NCBI GenBank assembly: GCA_021904315.1 | Contig: CM038917.1 | Location: forward strand, 7,920,041-7,984,040 | DNA length: 64,000 nt | Source of the DNA: Sphagnum magellanicum | Taxonomy: Eukaryota; Streptophyta; Sphagnopsida; Sphagnales; Sphagnaceae | Direction: 5' to 3' | Shown here: one piece after another, positions 36,319-50,139 of the stretch | How positions within the stretch are numbered: position 1 is the first letter of the stretch | Layout of the letters: each line of letters starts with the position of its first letter | Position numbers and translations under genes: made by a program | The notes under the pieces: generated by a model | Databases searched by the model: none | The model's input: the letters and a program-made list of their open reading frames with translations, nothing else | Told to the model about the DNA's origin: nothing

Positions 36319-37471
36319 TAGTCCTTGCCCCCACAATATGGTCATACAAAACCTCACTAGAATATGTTGACAAAAGTGCAAACAAGAGGACACCAAAGGT
36401 TAGACTACGGCACTACAAACACCAACCATATTGACAAAAAGGGCTAGAGGTTGGACAACAAAGACCGCAACCAAGACCACAATGCTAGGAAAGTGTAAGA
36501 AAATCGGATTGAGTCTATAGTGAAATTCCCTATGTGATGTAGAGTTTCTCTTGGTGACTAAAAATAGCCAAAATGCTATGGTCAAAAAAGAGAAATATAG
36601 CCAAGATTCCATTGAATTTCATGCAATGGTAGCCACTATATGATAATACTACGAGGTTGGATTGCCACATGAAAACTCATGTCATGCAAATACATTCACC
36701 ACTTTGCAAATATTTCATGGCATGGTTGGGGTTTATTAGCCACTCCATAGCTAACATGTGCGCATAACCACTAACCCTCAAAACATTTAACATTTTGCCT
36801 TTGAGTTGTTTGAACTTTGTGCTTGCACACTTTTCTAATGTTGTCATCTAAATGTTAGTTGTTTATTTGAAGATTTCTAAGTTTGTGGTCTTTTTCTTTT
36901 TTTCAAATGCCAATCAAGAGATTATTAGGTAATCTTGATTGATATGGTGGCACAAGGTGGAGAAAAAGGAGCACAATGCCCGTACATAGAGTTCATTCTC
37001 TCATTATTGAGGAATAAAATGGCACATCATATGTCAAGCCTTGGTGCCTAAGGCTTTTTAATTTTAAATCCTTAAAATGATGTAGATGTGTGAACATTTA
37101 AAGTTTTAACAAGAATGTGAACATTCAAAATAGCTCGAATTGGGTGGACAATATGATTCTATGTATTGTAAGCTGCAACATTAACTCAATTTATATAATG
37201 TTTTGCAATGAAACTTGCTATGACTCTTGCTATACATTTATATTTCATTTGTTTTCTTGTAGCCACTATTTGTTATTTTGATGCAAAAACCTTTGCCACA
37301 TGCACTTGAAAATAACCAAATCACTATAGCCAAAATGATCTAAAGTTTTCTACTTTCACCATTCATGTGTGAAAAGAAATCAAGTTTGTCAAAATTGCTT
37401 TCAATTTTCCAATCAAAAAGCCACCCATCAAAATTTCAAAAAGTTTTTAAAACATGTTATATGATGTCACC

Positions 37472-37595
37472 AAGTTGACTAATGAGTGCAAGAGAAGAAA
37501 ATACGGAGTTAGACATAAAATTCTCCATAGTGAGAAGTTGACTAACGAGTGCAAGAGAAGAAAATATGGGGTGAGACATAAAATTATCTATATGT
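37472..37595 (+). repeat. 63-bp tandem duplication
   Basis: AAGTTGACTAATGAGTGCAAGAGAAGAAAATA at 37472 recurs at 37535 with few changes, followed both times by GAGACATAAAATT-like text. Confidence 0.8.
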
Positions 37596-39639
37596 AGTGT
37601 GATTTTTGTGATACTTGAAATTTGTATTTATGTTGGGGGGTGGGGAAGAAGGGTTGGGCCTATATTAGTATCTTCACCTTTTTAAGTGAAACCTTCAAGT
37701 GCACATATTAAACCCAAGAAATTATAAATTTGGATTGTTAAACTCTAATTTGTCTTAGCATGGGATATTTCTTATTTCTAAAGGCAATTATTTTAAATTT
37801 GGGGTTTTTATCAATGTTTTTTGGGTTTGTAGTGTTAAATCTAAAGGTTCATATTCAAGTTTTTATGATTTGAACCCAAACCTACATCCTTTTGATAAAA
37901 CTAGAACAAGAATTGGACCATGCAACTAGCGTTTTGCTAGAACCAAAATCAAAATCGTGAAAAACAACTTTGAACATAGGTTCAAGTTAAAGAGTTGGGT
38001 AGCAAATGTTGGATTTTATAAGAGTTGATTGGTTTATATTAGTTGTAGAACTTTGTACTTATATCATCCTCAATTTTTTATTACTATAAATTATGTATTT
38101 ATACCATCTTTTGTCTTGGGGAATGTGTAATATACACATGACACTATGTTCGATTTTCAAATTGGGCCTGTAATGTACTTTATGAATCATACACTAAATC
38201 ACAAGAGAGAGACAAATAAGGTTGTTTGAAAATTGTGTTATGAAAGACAACTCACAAATGGGTATTTAAGAAAGACAAGTAAAAAATTCAATCTTAAAAA
38301 AAGATATGTGACTTTTAGTCATGTAATTGTTTGATTAAAATTAAATTAACAAGTAAATTTTGAATAAAATTCTTAAACCCTACACTCATCATAATTCAGA
38401 AACCATGAATAAAAAGCAAATGCACCTTCATCATATCCTAGGTTTTCAACCATTAACCCTTAGTTGTACTTGTTTCATTTCCATGAAAATTTTCAACATA
38501 GACTCCATCTCTTTCCACCAAAGAAAACACACTAATTGCATTTCAATACTTAGATCGTTTTATTTTTAAAAAAATTTAAATTTAAATATGAATAGATATC
38601 CTTTCGGTGCTACAAAATTTGTCCTATGCTACATATCAACACCTACACCTATTCCTATTGCTATCCACACACCACACAAAATAACATAACAACACCCTAA
38701 CTAACACATCATACCTAAACCAAAATAAGATTCACTTGCAACAAGCAAGAATTGAAACCCAAAATATAAAATGAAAACATAACACACAAATTATGTGCCA
38801 AAAAAACTTGCATAAAAACGCATGACAACTTGTAAAACAAAACACACTATGTTTTAGAATTTAAAATCACCAAAAGTGATTTAAAAACTCTCATTTTGGG
38901 ATTATTTCCGAAATACCAAATAACCCAAATTATGTTCACATTGGAACCATCTCTGAGCTAATACACAATTAAATATGTTAATTCAACTTAACACTAAACT
39001 AATTATGATTTAATTAAGTGATTAAACTAACACTCTTGACAAGTGTGAAATGTGCCCATCTTTTAATTTTTCTCAAACAAAATAGTGTTGTAATTCAATG
39101 TGTTTTGTTTTTATATGAAATTTAAGATTCCTTGTGAGTGCAAAAGTATTTTGACTATTTGAAAGTTTTGTAATAAAAATGTGTGTTTTTAGACCTAAGT
39201 TGTTCACTACCACTCATATCTAATTGATTTTTTAGTGACGTGTATTGTAGCCATGTGTTTGGTTTTATTGCTTGATAAAAGTTTAAATGTAGGTTGTTGT
39301 TTAAATTTAGATTGGCATTAGCATTTTCAAGCTTTAAATCAATTAAGTAAAAGTTGATTATCTGAAACCATGTTCTTGACTTGATTATATAAGTCCATGG
39401 AGAATCTTTCAAAACTATGCAATTTTCTTTCTTTTCTAAGATGAATAATAACCCTTGGGCTAATCCATGTAAATTTCTTCCTTTACAAACCCATTTAAAA
39501 GAATGTATTAATATCCAATTGGGTTTTATGTTGCTCCACACTACTAATGACAATGAAATGATAAAAAAAATGAATTGATTTTGTGCAAATTAAGTTCCTT
39601 TTGAATGAAAAATATTGAATGACATTACATGTAGCTTGA

Positions 39640-39745
39640 ATTGAATTGAATTTGAACTCTTAAATTCAATTCAATTGAGTTTAGATTCAATTGAATTGAC
39701 TTCAAATTCATAAATTTAATTGAATTGAATTAAACAAAATATTCC
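39640..39745. repeat. GAATT/AATTC palindrome cluster
   Basis: Runs of GAATTGAATTGAATTT, AAATTCAATTCAATTGAGT and TTAATTGAATTGAATTAAA alternate in opposite orientation, giving several overlapping inverted repeats within about 100 bp. Confidence 0.7.
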
Positions 39746-42700
39746 TTTTTTTTGGATTTAAAATGGTTAGGGTGAAAACATGATAAAATAAACAATTTTT
39801 ACTTCTTGTCAAAAAAATGAAAAGTAACCATAAACAAGCTTTAATGTATTGAAAATAGAATTAATCTTTCATTCAATGATTAATATGAAGATACTCTTTA
39901 AAATTTTATTTTAATAATATTGAAAAACCACATCTTTAATATGCATGTAAGTGAATTTTTGTAAATACATCTACTTGCACGAAATATATGGTCTGAGAAA
40001 ATGGGTTGCTAGTAGATTAAATATTTAGTTTTTCCTATTTTCAAATTAATGAAGCCTAAAAAACAAAATTCTCTCAAACTTTGCATATTATATTAAACAT
40101 ATTATTTCCAATGTAAAAGTAGTTTCGAGCATTGTATTGACCAAATAGTTTAATTCAAATGTATTTGTTATGTACTTTTATTACATTAAAAAAAATTAGA
40201 TTTTGGGTGCACTACACATTTGGTTTACTTTACCACATTTTCATTTGTTAATGTTTTCATTGAAATTTCAATGAACTTAATTTGGTTAGATTGAATTGAA
40301 TTCTTTTCATAATTTGGTTGAAAATCTATGAAAAATCAATTATGAAAATGCACATGTTAATTTGTCTTTTAATACCCATATAGGTGGGTTGGTGAAAGGA
40401 CTAAGGAAATTAAGTTTGGGATTTCATAAAGAAATGTTTTCATAATCATCAAGTTGACAACCATATTATTGGACCTTATAGATGTTTCATTTTTACCAAC
40501 CTCCATTATAATCATCATTGGAATTTGATCTGAATTTCAAAATCAAACAACCCATTGCCAATGCAAACATGATTCATAAAAACATTCATTTTGATGACAT
40601 GTGAAAAGGTCTCATGGTAATCTAAATTTTTTATTTCAAAACACCTTTCACCATCATTTCTTATTTTTTCAATTTCTTTAGAGATGCATTGTACATACAT
40701 TTTTAAAAAATTCATTTGGAATTTATAGTGTTATTTTTTATCATTTCATTTTGTTGGTGATCAACCTGACAAGGAAACACTTCTTTGTATTTACTGAATA
40801 TGTAAGTAAGAAATAGTTTATCCCATATATTGGTTGTTGGGTAAAAATTATAATTTAATCAATTCAATAATATGATTTTCTTTGTTTTGAAAATCAACAT
40901 ATAATTCATATAAGATATGTGCTATATATATATAACATAAAATATGCATTTAATATTTTAAGTATCAATTGTTATAAGTAGGTTTAATTAATAGGTTCAT
41001 GAGTGAACTAGTATTACTAAATGAATTAATGATCAAATGTGAAGGAATGAAAAATGAAAAATCTTTCCACACCACTAACAATTGAAAAAAACTAAACAAA
41101 TAGGTGGGTACATTTTGTTTTGTCATCTCCCAATTACTTAATTGAAAAATATGTTAAAATACATGTGATATGTCAAAATAAAATAAAATAATCACACAAT
41201 CTTACCATGTTTGGTTTTTAAAGAAGTTACTATTTGTATATTTTTTTAAAAAGTGAGGTAAAGGGCTTTTTTTAATGTCATGGAATATAATAACATATTA
41301 AATTATTATTTTATGAAAATTGGGAATATTTTATCTATATTTTTTATATACATTTGTAATCCAATTATTGGCACCATATTTACATCAAATGAAATATTTT
41401 AAAAAATTCATTAAGTTGCACATCATATTTTTTTACAATTCATTTGGAAAAAAATGGTAATATCTTCCATTAGGGTTTAATTGCATCCTCATCATTCTTT
41501 GCAACTTCGAGTATTAAAATTAAATAGTAATAAGGTGAGAAAAAAAGGTTTTTCAATGTAATAAAATTATCCACAAAGTTAACCAAATCAAGGACCAAAA
41601 TGCCCAATGTGATTAAAACTAAAGATGAAATGTGAAAAAAAGGAAAAAAGGTACATTGTCCTAAAACAAGGGGTTGGTGGTGGTAAAAAAACAATTTCAC
41701 CTTAAGTTTTTGATTTGTTGAAGATGCATTCATTGCAAGGCACAAGCATGCCAAAGTATGCCCAAAAGAACCTTGATAATCCAAAAACACATAATTGTCA
41801 ACTTTGGAGTTTAAAAAGTAGGACACATTCTTTGAAAATTAACATTTAAACTACATGAACATAAAATGCACTTTTGATTTTTAGAGTTTAGCTTTCTTCT
41901 AATATTTTACGTACATGGATTGAATTAAAGGTCCTTGTTTGTTTATGTTCTTGATTTCTTCTTCTTGCAACTTTTAAGTGTTGGGATATTACCAACAATA
42001 AAATGCTTTGTATGATTTCTAAGTAATGCTCCAAAGAGGTGCATCATCTTCTCTTGGTCATCCCCAACCCAACACATGCCATTTGATTTAACAAGTTTCG
42101 AGACTTTTTCCAAAAAGAAATAGTAGATTCTCCTTCTTGAATAACTAATGCTCTAAATTTCTTTTTGACCACAAGTTAGTCTTGTGATTTATCTACATGC
42201 TCATACATTGCTTGAAAGAAATCCATGTTCCTTTTACTCTTGTTAAATGTTGGACCATTGTTAATTGATTGTCACAACAATTTAGCAACACATTTACAAG
42301 TCCAAGGGAAATCAATTGCATTTTTTTCAAATGATGTGCAAAAAAAAAAAAGGTGTTTATAAATGGATTATGAAAATATATCTAAAATATATTTAAAGTT
42401 TTATTCTAAAATCTAATAGACTATTCTTATAAATTTATTACTTTATATCATACCAAAAAGTCTTTTTATCTCATTGTTCCAATAAATATATGAAGAATGA
42501 CTTCTTTGAATTGCATATGTTTACCTTCTTGAAGTTTTCAAGGTTTATTATCCATAAATTATGTTAACCAAATCATTTTGGGGTTCAAATTTTGTAAGGT
42601 GTACCAAAAATATTGTCATACCATCCTTTACTAATCATGTTTCACCATCAACATAAATGCAAAATGGATCATGACATTGATGTTAATTTCATATATATGG

Positions 42701-44119
42701 TGTTTAAGGTTTCATATTTCAAAGTATGATATTATTTATTCATTAATGTGTAAACAAATCAAAATATAAAATAGAATTAAGATTGCATTCAAGCTTATTT
42801 TTATTTGATCTTGGGTTGTACACCTTTAAAAAAATTGGGAACCTTTAGAAAAATAATACTTGAACTTTCATTTTCCAAAGAAGGTAATTTCAAGAGTTAG
42901 CAAACTTGAATGGCCCAAAAATGTTGTTCAAATAGTGTTCCATTTGTTCTTTGGATTGTGAAATGTTTGTTGAAGATCTGGAACAAGAAATAAATTCAAA
43001 ATAAATATGGAAATCTTGTACTCCAATGTAGGCACAACAAAACCATGTGAATATATTTTCATGGAATTAAAATTTAATGATATTTTGGTGGTATTCCATA
43101 ATGAAAAAATATTTCTGCAAATGTTGAACATTTGTGTTTTTAAAGTGGGATTGTTGAAATGGTTTATGGAAATATAAAAAAGAATTGTTGAAATTGATAA
43201 ATGATAGCAAGATGCATCTTCAAGATGTCTTATTGCTTGATTTATATCTAATGGTGAGTGCTCATTTTGTGATAAATACAAATAATAGTTGCATTTTTGT
43301 CCATCTCACAAAATACCTTTTTTTTGTGAATGGAAAGGTTTCACCTCTCATTATTATTGACATTATGTGTAAAATTGAATTAAATACTTTTCATTTGGAA
43401 ATTCCCTAGTAGCTTCAATTCAAAATCACATGACAAAGGCATTGCACCTAATCATGAAATATCGAAAAGTACCATTTGAAGCCCCAAATACTTAACCAAA
43501 TTTGAGACATTCAAGATTGCTTACACTCTTTGTACCATTATGTTTCTTAATTGAAATGATGCTATATGTAGGAATTGTACTAATTAATGTTATACAATGT
43601 TATGACTGTGAGATCAAACATTAGTTATGATAGTAAGATGTGATTTTACCTATATTAAACCATTATTAAGCTTTTCTTTCAACCTAAATTTCATTGATAG
43701 AGTTTTTCTTTTTAAGCTTTGATGTACCATGTATTAAAACTTTTGAACCATGTGTTTAGTGACAAAAATTATATAATTAAATAGCTAAAAATTATGTAAT
43801 GATAGACAACTCACATATGTACAATGATATAATAGAAAAACACTCTTCAAAAAGAGATGTGACTTTTAGTCATGTGTTTATTCAACTAAGATTAAATTAA
43901 TTAGCAAGTAACTTTTAAACATGCTTCACTTTTTTGGATTTGAAAAAAATGTGTTCAAATTAAAATTGCAAGGTTGAAATTTTTTTAAAATTAGGCTCAA
44001 ATTCACACCTAGAAAATCTACCAATTTTTTTGAAATGTCAAAACCAAGATTGAAGTTTCTTTTGAAAAGGAAGAATTGGCCAACACTAGTTTTGACTATG
44101 ATGCTACTTTAGGTGTTAG

Positions 44120-44215
44120 TTGATGAGAAGGCCTTGATTGTTGTCAAAAAATATGCCCTTGTTGGTTGATGATAGGCCTTGATTATTGTCAAAAAATATG
44201 CCCTTGTGGTGAGGT
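44120..44215 (+). repeat. 45-bp tandem duplication
   Basis: GGCCTTGATTGTTGTCAAAAAATATGCCCTTGT at 44130 recurs at 44175 with one base changed. Confidence 0.85.
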
Positions 44216-46479
44216 CATGTCACCTCATTTGCTCTTGAACATTCTTCGCATCATTCTCATAATAGTTTTTACTTTGTGATGAAACCGCATAACTTGAGTC
44301 ATTCTCAAATCACGAATGAACAACCAAATGACACCCCAAAAAATGCTTCTTTGAGAAGTGTGATAGAGGCCACAAGGAAGGGGCACAATTTAACACAATC
44401 TTTAGTTCATTCCTATTATCTATGTGTTTTGGGAAATGGGGGGAAGCTTGTTTCTTTGGATCTTTTCCCACATTTTGAACCTTTTATTAGAAGTTATTTT
44501 GTATTTCAACTACAACTTGCCATGGGTGGCAGCTCATGACTATATCCTTGAGGTTACATATTCATATCCTTGACCTTGCGATCATTTATTAAAAAATGTT
44601 TTATTAATTTTGTGATGTGGTGATCATCCAATGGAAGATTTAGTCAAATTTGGCTATAAGCAAAATATGAAAGTAAAGAAAGTTAAATGTCCATTTATAT
44701 TTTTTACTACCTATTAGCACCAAATTTACAAATTCGATCATGGACCAAAATCCATTGTAAATAAAATTTGAAAATTAAAGAAAGAAAATAGGATACAATA
44801 CGTTCATGTGCATGCAAGTCAAGTATTGAAAAAATTATTCTTCACCACCTGTTTCTAGTTAATCATGAACCCAAGTTCACTACATTAAAGATGCTTCCAC
44901 CCATGGTGCCCAATGAATTTTATGGTAAGGATTAAGGATCTCTCAATTATTGGGCATGTGCTTTTGACATAAGGAAAAAAATATTCATTGATGCAAAAAG
45001 GTGACCACCACTAGTCAAGATGAACTTTGAACATCATTGATGTTGCAAGCAATTAGAATAGTACTACACATAATAGCTTGATAATTCCAAATCAACCACA
45101 TGTTGGGATTCTTGTGTTTAATGTTATAAAATGGATAATCTATAAAGTACAAAACTCCCACCAATTAATTTGTTTTGGGACCTAGTGATGTTAACTTTTG
45201 TGTTGAAGATTGTGAGTGCAACTTAATGGCATCTATTTCAATGAAAAAATCAATGATCATGTGAAAGCTAAGAAATGTTTTGAACCTTCTTCATCTTCCT
45301 TGTCATGTCAAAGGTGAGTAAGAACTACCCATTCAAATTATGTGTGCATGGTGCACATTTGCAATTCTATATGCCAAATGTTGCATTTCAATGATTCAAT
45401 TTTGAGTGAGAACTTGGGTTTGTAATTAAAGTTCCATTTTCACACAAAAACAAAAGGACATAAAATATGCAAAAGATATACCCAAAGTGAGAGAGAACTA
45501 AACACCTAGATCATAGTAAGTATTGCATGCCTTCTTCATCTACTAGGCCAATATCTAGATGCTACACATTGCAATGGATGGATTTGTGAAGAACTTTTGC
45601 AAACAGGATTTTATCAAGTCTGAAATCCAAATTGATTTCTATACAAACAACTAAAAGCCTGCAACCAGTGCAATCTCCACAATTCTCTGGTTTGCTGTAG
45701 GAAGTACAGAAGTTCTGTTCTTCCCCAATTCTGTGTTCCAAGAATGAAATCCATTTCAGAGAACAAAAGTATTCCAGTAGCCTACACATGTCAGATTAGA
45801 GTTTCTGACTTGCAGTGTGTTTTTTTTTTACAATATTTTCCCAGGACAAATTTTGTTCTGTTTTTTTCTTAAAACCCCAAAAATTGGGAAATTTTTGGAT
45901 TTTTGGATTTTTTTTTTTCCCCATTGTGTAGTAAAATTGATTAATTTTTTGGCTAAATTTTTGGAAACATTCACCAAATTTTTGATAATTTCACAAAATT
46001 TGAAAAGAAAAATCCCTCCTGTTTCTAAGTTGTATCAGACATTTTAGTTGGCATAAAATAGGGTTTGTGGGTTGTGTAAAGTATTGGAGCTGCCTGTGAG
46101 GAGGAGGAGGAATGGATGAATCATGAAGAGATGGAGTTTTTTTTTTGTACTGTGCTTTGCTTCTGCACACATTTAGGGTTTAGGGTGTCCCACTACCCTA
46201 GTAGTGGTACTCTCTACACATTCAAGGTATGATTTCAAATGCTACTTTCCTCATGGTAATAGGAGTGTTGTACTTACTTTGTAGGGAAGTTGCAGAAGTA
46301 CTGTGTAAGGAGCTTGAGGTTGTTCATGATTGGTGTCATCATACAGTTGGAGTGTAACAGAATTATATGTCACCCAAAATTGTCTAAACCCTAAACCTTA
46401 AACCCTAAAATAATCCCAAGTGGTTGTTTCAAGTTTGCATTGCTGCTTCTCATGTGGGTCGAGTGAAGCAACACCTACC

Positions 46480-46795
46480 AGCTCACCATGCAGGATGGAT
46501 GGATGGATGGATGGATGGTGCGTGGACAGAAAGCATTTTCTTTCTCATTGTATCCTTGTCCCATAGTTAGTTAACCTACGGTGGTTAGCTAACTACTAAC
46601 CATCCATGTGCATCTATCTACCTACCCTAGTAACTCCGAGGGCATTACCTATTTACCTACCTACATAGTGAGCACTTACATGTCCTACCTCCTTGCCTAT
46701 GATACTTACCCACTTCCATAGTTAGTTACCTAGGTAGTGTGATGGGGGAAGTAGGAGGGTTTACTGTATAGGTTACCAAGGTGGAACCATTATGG
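46480..46795 (-). repeat. Inverted partner of the 35.5-kb repeat
   Basis: It holds the GGAT run (46493-46518) and, further right, GGGGGAAGTAGGAGGGTTTACTG and GGTTACCAAG, which match the reverse complement of 35480-35745. The copy is somewhat longer because of extra CTAC/TACC text (46610-46690). Confidence 0.75.
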
Positions 46796-46814
46796 TTAAA
46801 GCACAACTGAATTG

Positions 46815-47105
46815 TAATAACCTGGTTATATAACCTAGGCCTGATTGATAATCTAAACAGAAAATCCTAATTATAAGCGGTTTTCAAGTTTTTAATCCCA
46901 GATTTAGATATATATATACCCAATGAAATCAATAGGATTTTTTAATTTATTTTTCAGATGTAAATATTCTGGGTATGCCCTTCCTTCATTAGGGTATACT
47001 AGTTTTAAGGGTATGTTATGATAACCGATATACCTTACCCCCTACTACCCGGCAAGTATATATGGGTAAAAGATATACCCACACAACACTGGTTATATAA
47101 GATCC
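46815..47105. repeat. Small element with GGTTATATAA ends
   Basis: AACCTGGTTATATAACC near 46820 and AACACTGGTTATATAAGATCC near 47085-47105 bracket AT-rich text. The AACACTGGTTAT phrase also resembles the ends of the foldback at 7115-8095, which suggests a related end sequence. This is weak evidence. Confidence 0.35.
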
Positions 47106-47749
47106 ACAAATGACCTCCACATTTTGTGGGTATTGAATCAACTATTAAAAAATGGGTTTCATCTCTCCTTGAAAGTGGTTTAAGGGTTTAGGGTTTAAGG
47201 CATTAATACAGGTTTTGTTCCAGCTGAAGCATACACTTTGATTGCAAGTTAATGGGTTGTGGGTTGCTGTTACAGTAAACCCCCTTTATAATCACACCTT
47301 TGGTGACCACTTTTTTTTGTGTGACATTAATGAATGAATTGTGATTTAAATGTGTATAATCGCATTCCATATAAAACCTTACTAAATTGTGATCCTAGGT
47401 TTTCAAAATTTACAAAATTACAACCTTTTTATGCTAAAATAAAGGTGCCAATTGATTAAAATTTTTATATGGGTTATTCTAAGTTTTACTATGCATTATT
47501 AGACTTGAAGTAGGTTGTGATTTTTGTCTTTTTTGATGTGATGATTTACATTGAGTTTGAGTTCCTTAACTATTATTAGCTTGTGTATCTTGTCAATTAG
47601 ATTTTGTTAATCAAAATTTGCTGTTTTCTCAGCAAGTTTGCATGTCTTTTGCTTATCTGCGTTAGAGCACCTTAGGTTTTTTTCAGCATTGGCCAGTTTT
47701 TTTTAATTTTTATGAAAAACCTCACCAGGTTCCCATTCTAATTAATAAA

Positions 47750-48330
47750 TACATTAGAGCTATCCCAGTTCTGGTTTCCACACATGAGTGGAATTGAGAA
47801 TCTGGTTCTGGGTCTGGTTCTTCACCCCAATAAAAAAAATATAAATAAATAAATAAATAAATAAAAATTTAGTTCCAATTCGGGTTCTGATTCTGAAAAT
47901 CAAACCTGGTTCTGGTTTGGTTCTTATTAACACAGATTGAAACCCGCAATTGACTACCAATCAACCCTGGTTCTGGTTTGGTTCTTATTAACACAGATTG
48001 AAACCCGCAATTAACTACCAATCAACCCTGGTTCTGGTTTGGTTCTTATTAACACAGATTGAAACCTGCAATTAGCTACTAATAAACCCTAGTTCTAGTC
48101 TTGTTTTTTATTTTCCTTTTTTTTCTCCCAGAATTCTCATTTTGGTTCTGGTTCCAATTCCACACAGTCTCAACAGATCCAGGAACCTGGTTTCAAGTCT
48201 GGTTCTTTAAGACAATCAAATCAGGTTTTGGTTATGAAAATCGGACCTAGTTCAGATTTGGTTCTTACTAACCTGAACTGGAACTGACAATTCTTACCAG
48301 TGTTGGCTGGTTATTGTGAAAACGCTTGAA
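47750..48330. repeat. Dispersed GGTTCTGG-rich repeat, copy 2, with internal 61-bp tandem units
   Basis: It shares phrase order with 11020-11405 (TCTGGTTCTTCACC, GGTTCTGATTCTGAAAATC, ACCTGGTTC). Inside, TTCTGGTTTGGTTCTTATTAACACAGATTGAAACC starts at 47910, 47971 and 48032, exactly 61 bp apart, giving two near-identical units and a third that decays at its end. A 66-residue minus-strand frame here is an artefact. Confidence 0.75.
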
Positions 48331-48339
48331 TTTTAACCC

Positions 48340-50000
48340 ATATATTGATAACCTACCAGCCAATTATTGATGTTCATGCTTGGATCATATCATTCCGGAT
48401 TTAGTAGTCCCTAGAGATATCTTGGATTTCTTCATGGCATCTTCAACCAGCATTTTACAACCCAAGCTCTCTAATCACATTTGCCACCCCTAGCACCCAA
48501 TGAATATCGCACATCTCACAATATGTCCCTTCTAATTCTCATATCCTTGAAAATTTGACAAGTGAAAAACAAGTCCCCTTCTAAAAAGATCACAATAAAC
48601 TTCTTCTCCATGATTTTGCAAGATTTACCCCAAGAGCCCATCCTTGAGGTCCACAAGAAAACATAATCCCACTCAAAGCGCCTATATGAATAGGTACTCA
48701 CTTCCTTCAACAACCATGATCTCTTTGCAACCCATTCGATCATTGAATTTCTTATGTATATTGAACTTGAAAAGGAGAATGCCTATTACAAACCAACTCT
48801 TACAAACCCCCCTTGTTGATGATCCTCATCAACTGCAACTGAACCTTTAATTCTTTGTATTCGATCAACCTACTTGTGCACTTTGCATTACTCCGCCATG
48901 TGCATGCAGTGGGAATCATAGGAGAGATCGAACACAGCGATAGACTATGTTAATGAACATTCATCTTATTCACAAACTTGCACACTGCACACCCATAATC
49001 AACAAAAAAAGAGAAAAGAAATCACTTAGCTTTCTGATTCTGATCTGAAAACAAGAGAAGAAAAACATGTCCATTTCCAACCATATTCCTCCAATATATA
49101 TCTTTGTGCAATGCCAGCAGCTCCATGCATACATCAATCTTCATCAAAGCCAGATAATTTTCACAATGTTCTCTAGTCCAATCAGGTAGAACACACTCCA
49201 CAAATTCCATCAACTCCATTTCATAGTGATTCCGCATTAATCAAGCTCTTCCCCCATAAACAACACCAAGTCACATCACCATCTGCGAAAAAAGGATAAA
49301 CAAACACAACAACAGCACACCACTGCGATTCTATTGGGCTCTTTATGCCACAATTCTTCACATGCAAGAGCCAAAAATTTCAGACAGTAAACATCACAGA
49401 GAACAGAAAGCTTAACCTAAATTGTCGGTTAGCGAGGACTTTGTTTTGTGGGCACACTGCCAATTCCACCTAAGGTGTAAATCAACAGTCTGGAACACTC
49501 TTGTGATGTGAATCAACTGTGGATGGTAACAAGAGTGTTCTACTAAGGCCTGTTCCAGAGCATAAATTGGTATTCCCCATGCATTCCTTTGTGGAACTAG
49601 CCCTACGCGGGCCCATTCCATAGTATATGACACAGGCTCCCATGCATTTTGTGTACTTATGGGCACTGGGTCACAGAATCCCCTCAGGCAACAAATTGTG
49701 TTTCTAAGACAGTGATTTCAGAGTCTCACCAGCATTTTATTTTTTTGGGTTGTGAAATTTCACACAAGCCTATTGAGAAGTTTTGGAAAAACATTTGTCA
49801 CAAATTCAATGATTAGTCAGAAAATTAAATTTTATCATTAGTTTTAGACCTAAGTTCCAAGTTAGTTGTCAAGAAAGAACAGGTTCAGCCTGAAAAGGTG
49901 GACACTATTCATAGACATGTTGCCATTTAATGGTCTATCGCTTGAAATTCTGGCCATTGACTAAACTAGAAAATTGACCCAAAAAAAAAAAAAAAAAACC
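48340..50000. other. Spacer downstream of the MYB gene
   Basis: Two minus-strand frames (48516-48743, and 49022-49237 starting at ATG 49237) have protein-like composition but match no family I know. They could be decayed fragments of longer genes. Nothing else is supported. Confidence 0.35.
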
Positions 50001-50026
50001 CTCAAACCCTAAACCCTAAACCCTAT
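49999..50026. repeat. Short plant telomere-like motif (CCCTAAA)
   Basis: CCCTCAAACCCTAAACCCTAAACCCTA follows a poly-A run about 110 bp downstream of the MYB stop codon. Three near-consecutive CCCTAAA units are seen; single AAACCCTA words also occur near 2135 and 46385. Confidence 0.75.
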
Positions 50027-50139
50027 GCTAGATTGGAATCCAACCAGATCACCAGAGGTTCAGAATCCTGCTTCTGGAACTTGAATCCATATGAGCTCAA
50101 TCCATATTGCACCATCTTGGGCAGAAGCTGCTTGGTTGA

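Larger units (their letters stand above)
36321..46470. other. Long AT-rich spacer without a gene
   Basis: About 10 kb with no supported coding region. Small features are a 63-bp duplication (37472/37535), GAATT-rich palindromic text (39640-39745), a 45-bp duplication (44130/44175) and a palindrome copy at 44641. Minus-strand frames such as 39155-39553 and 41470-41826 look like random AT-rich frames: they lack family motifs and have uneven composition. Confidence 0.6.

Noticed and set aside
48516..48743. 75-codon minus-strand frame of protein-like composition
   Set aside because: Starts in repeat-flanked DNA, matches no family I know, and has no splice partners.
49022..49237. 71-codon minus-strand frame starting at ATG
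   Set aside because: Plausible composition, but no motif and no neighbouring exon; too little to call a gene.
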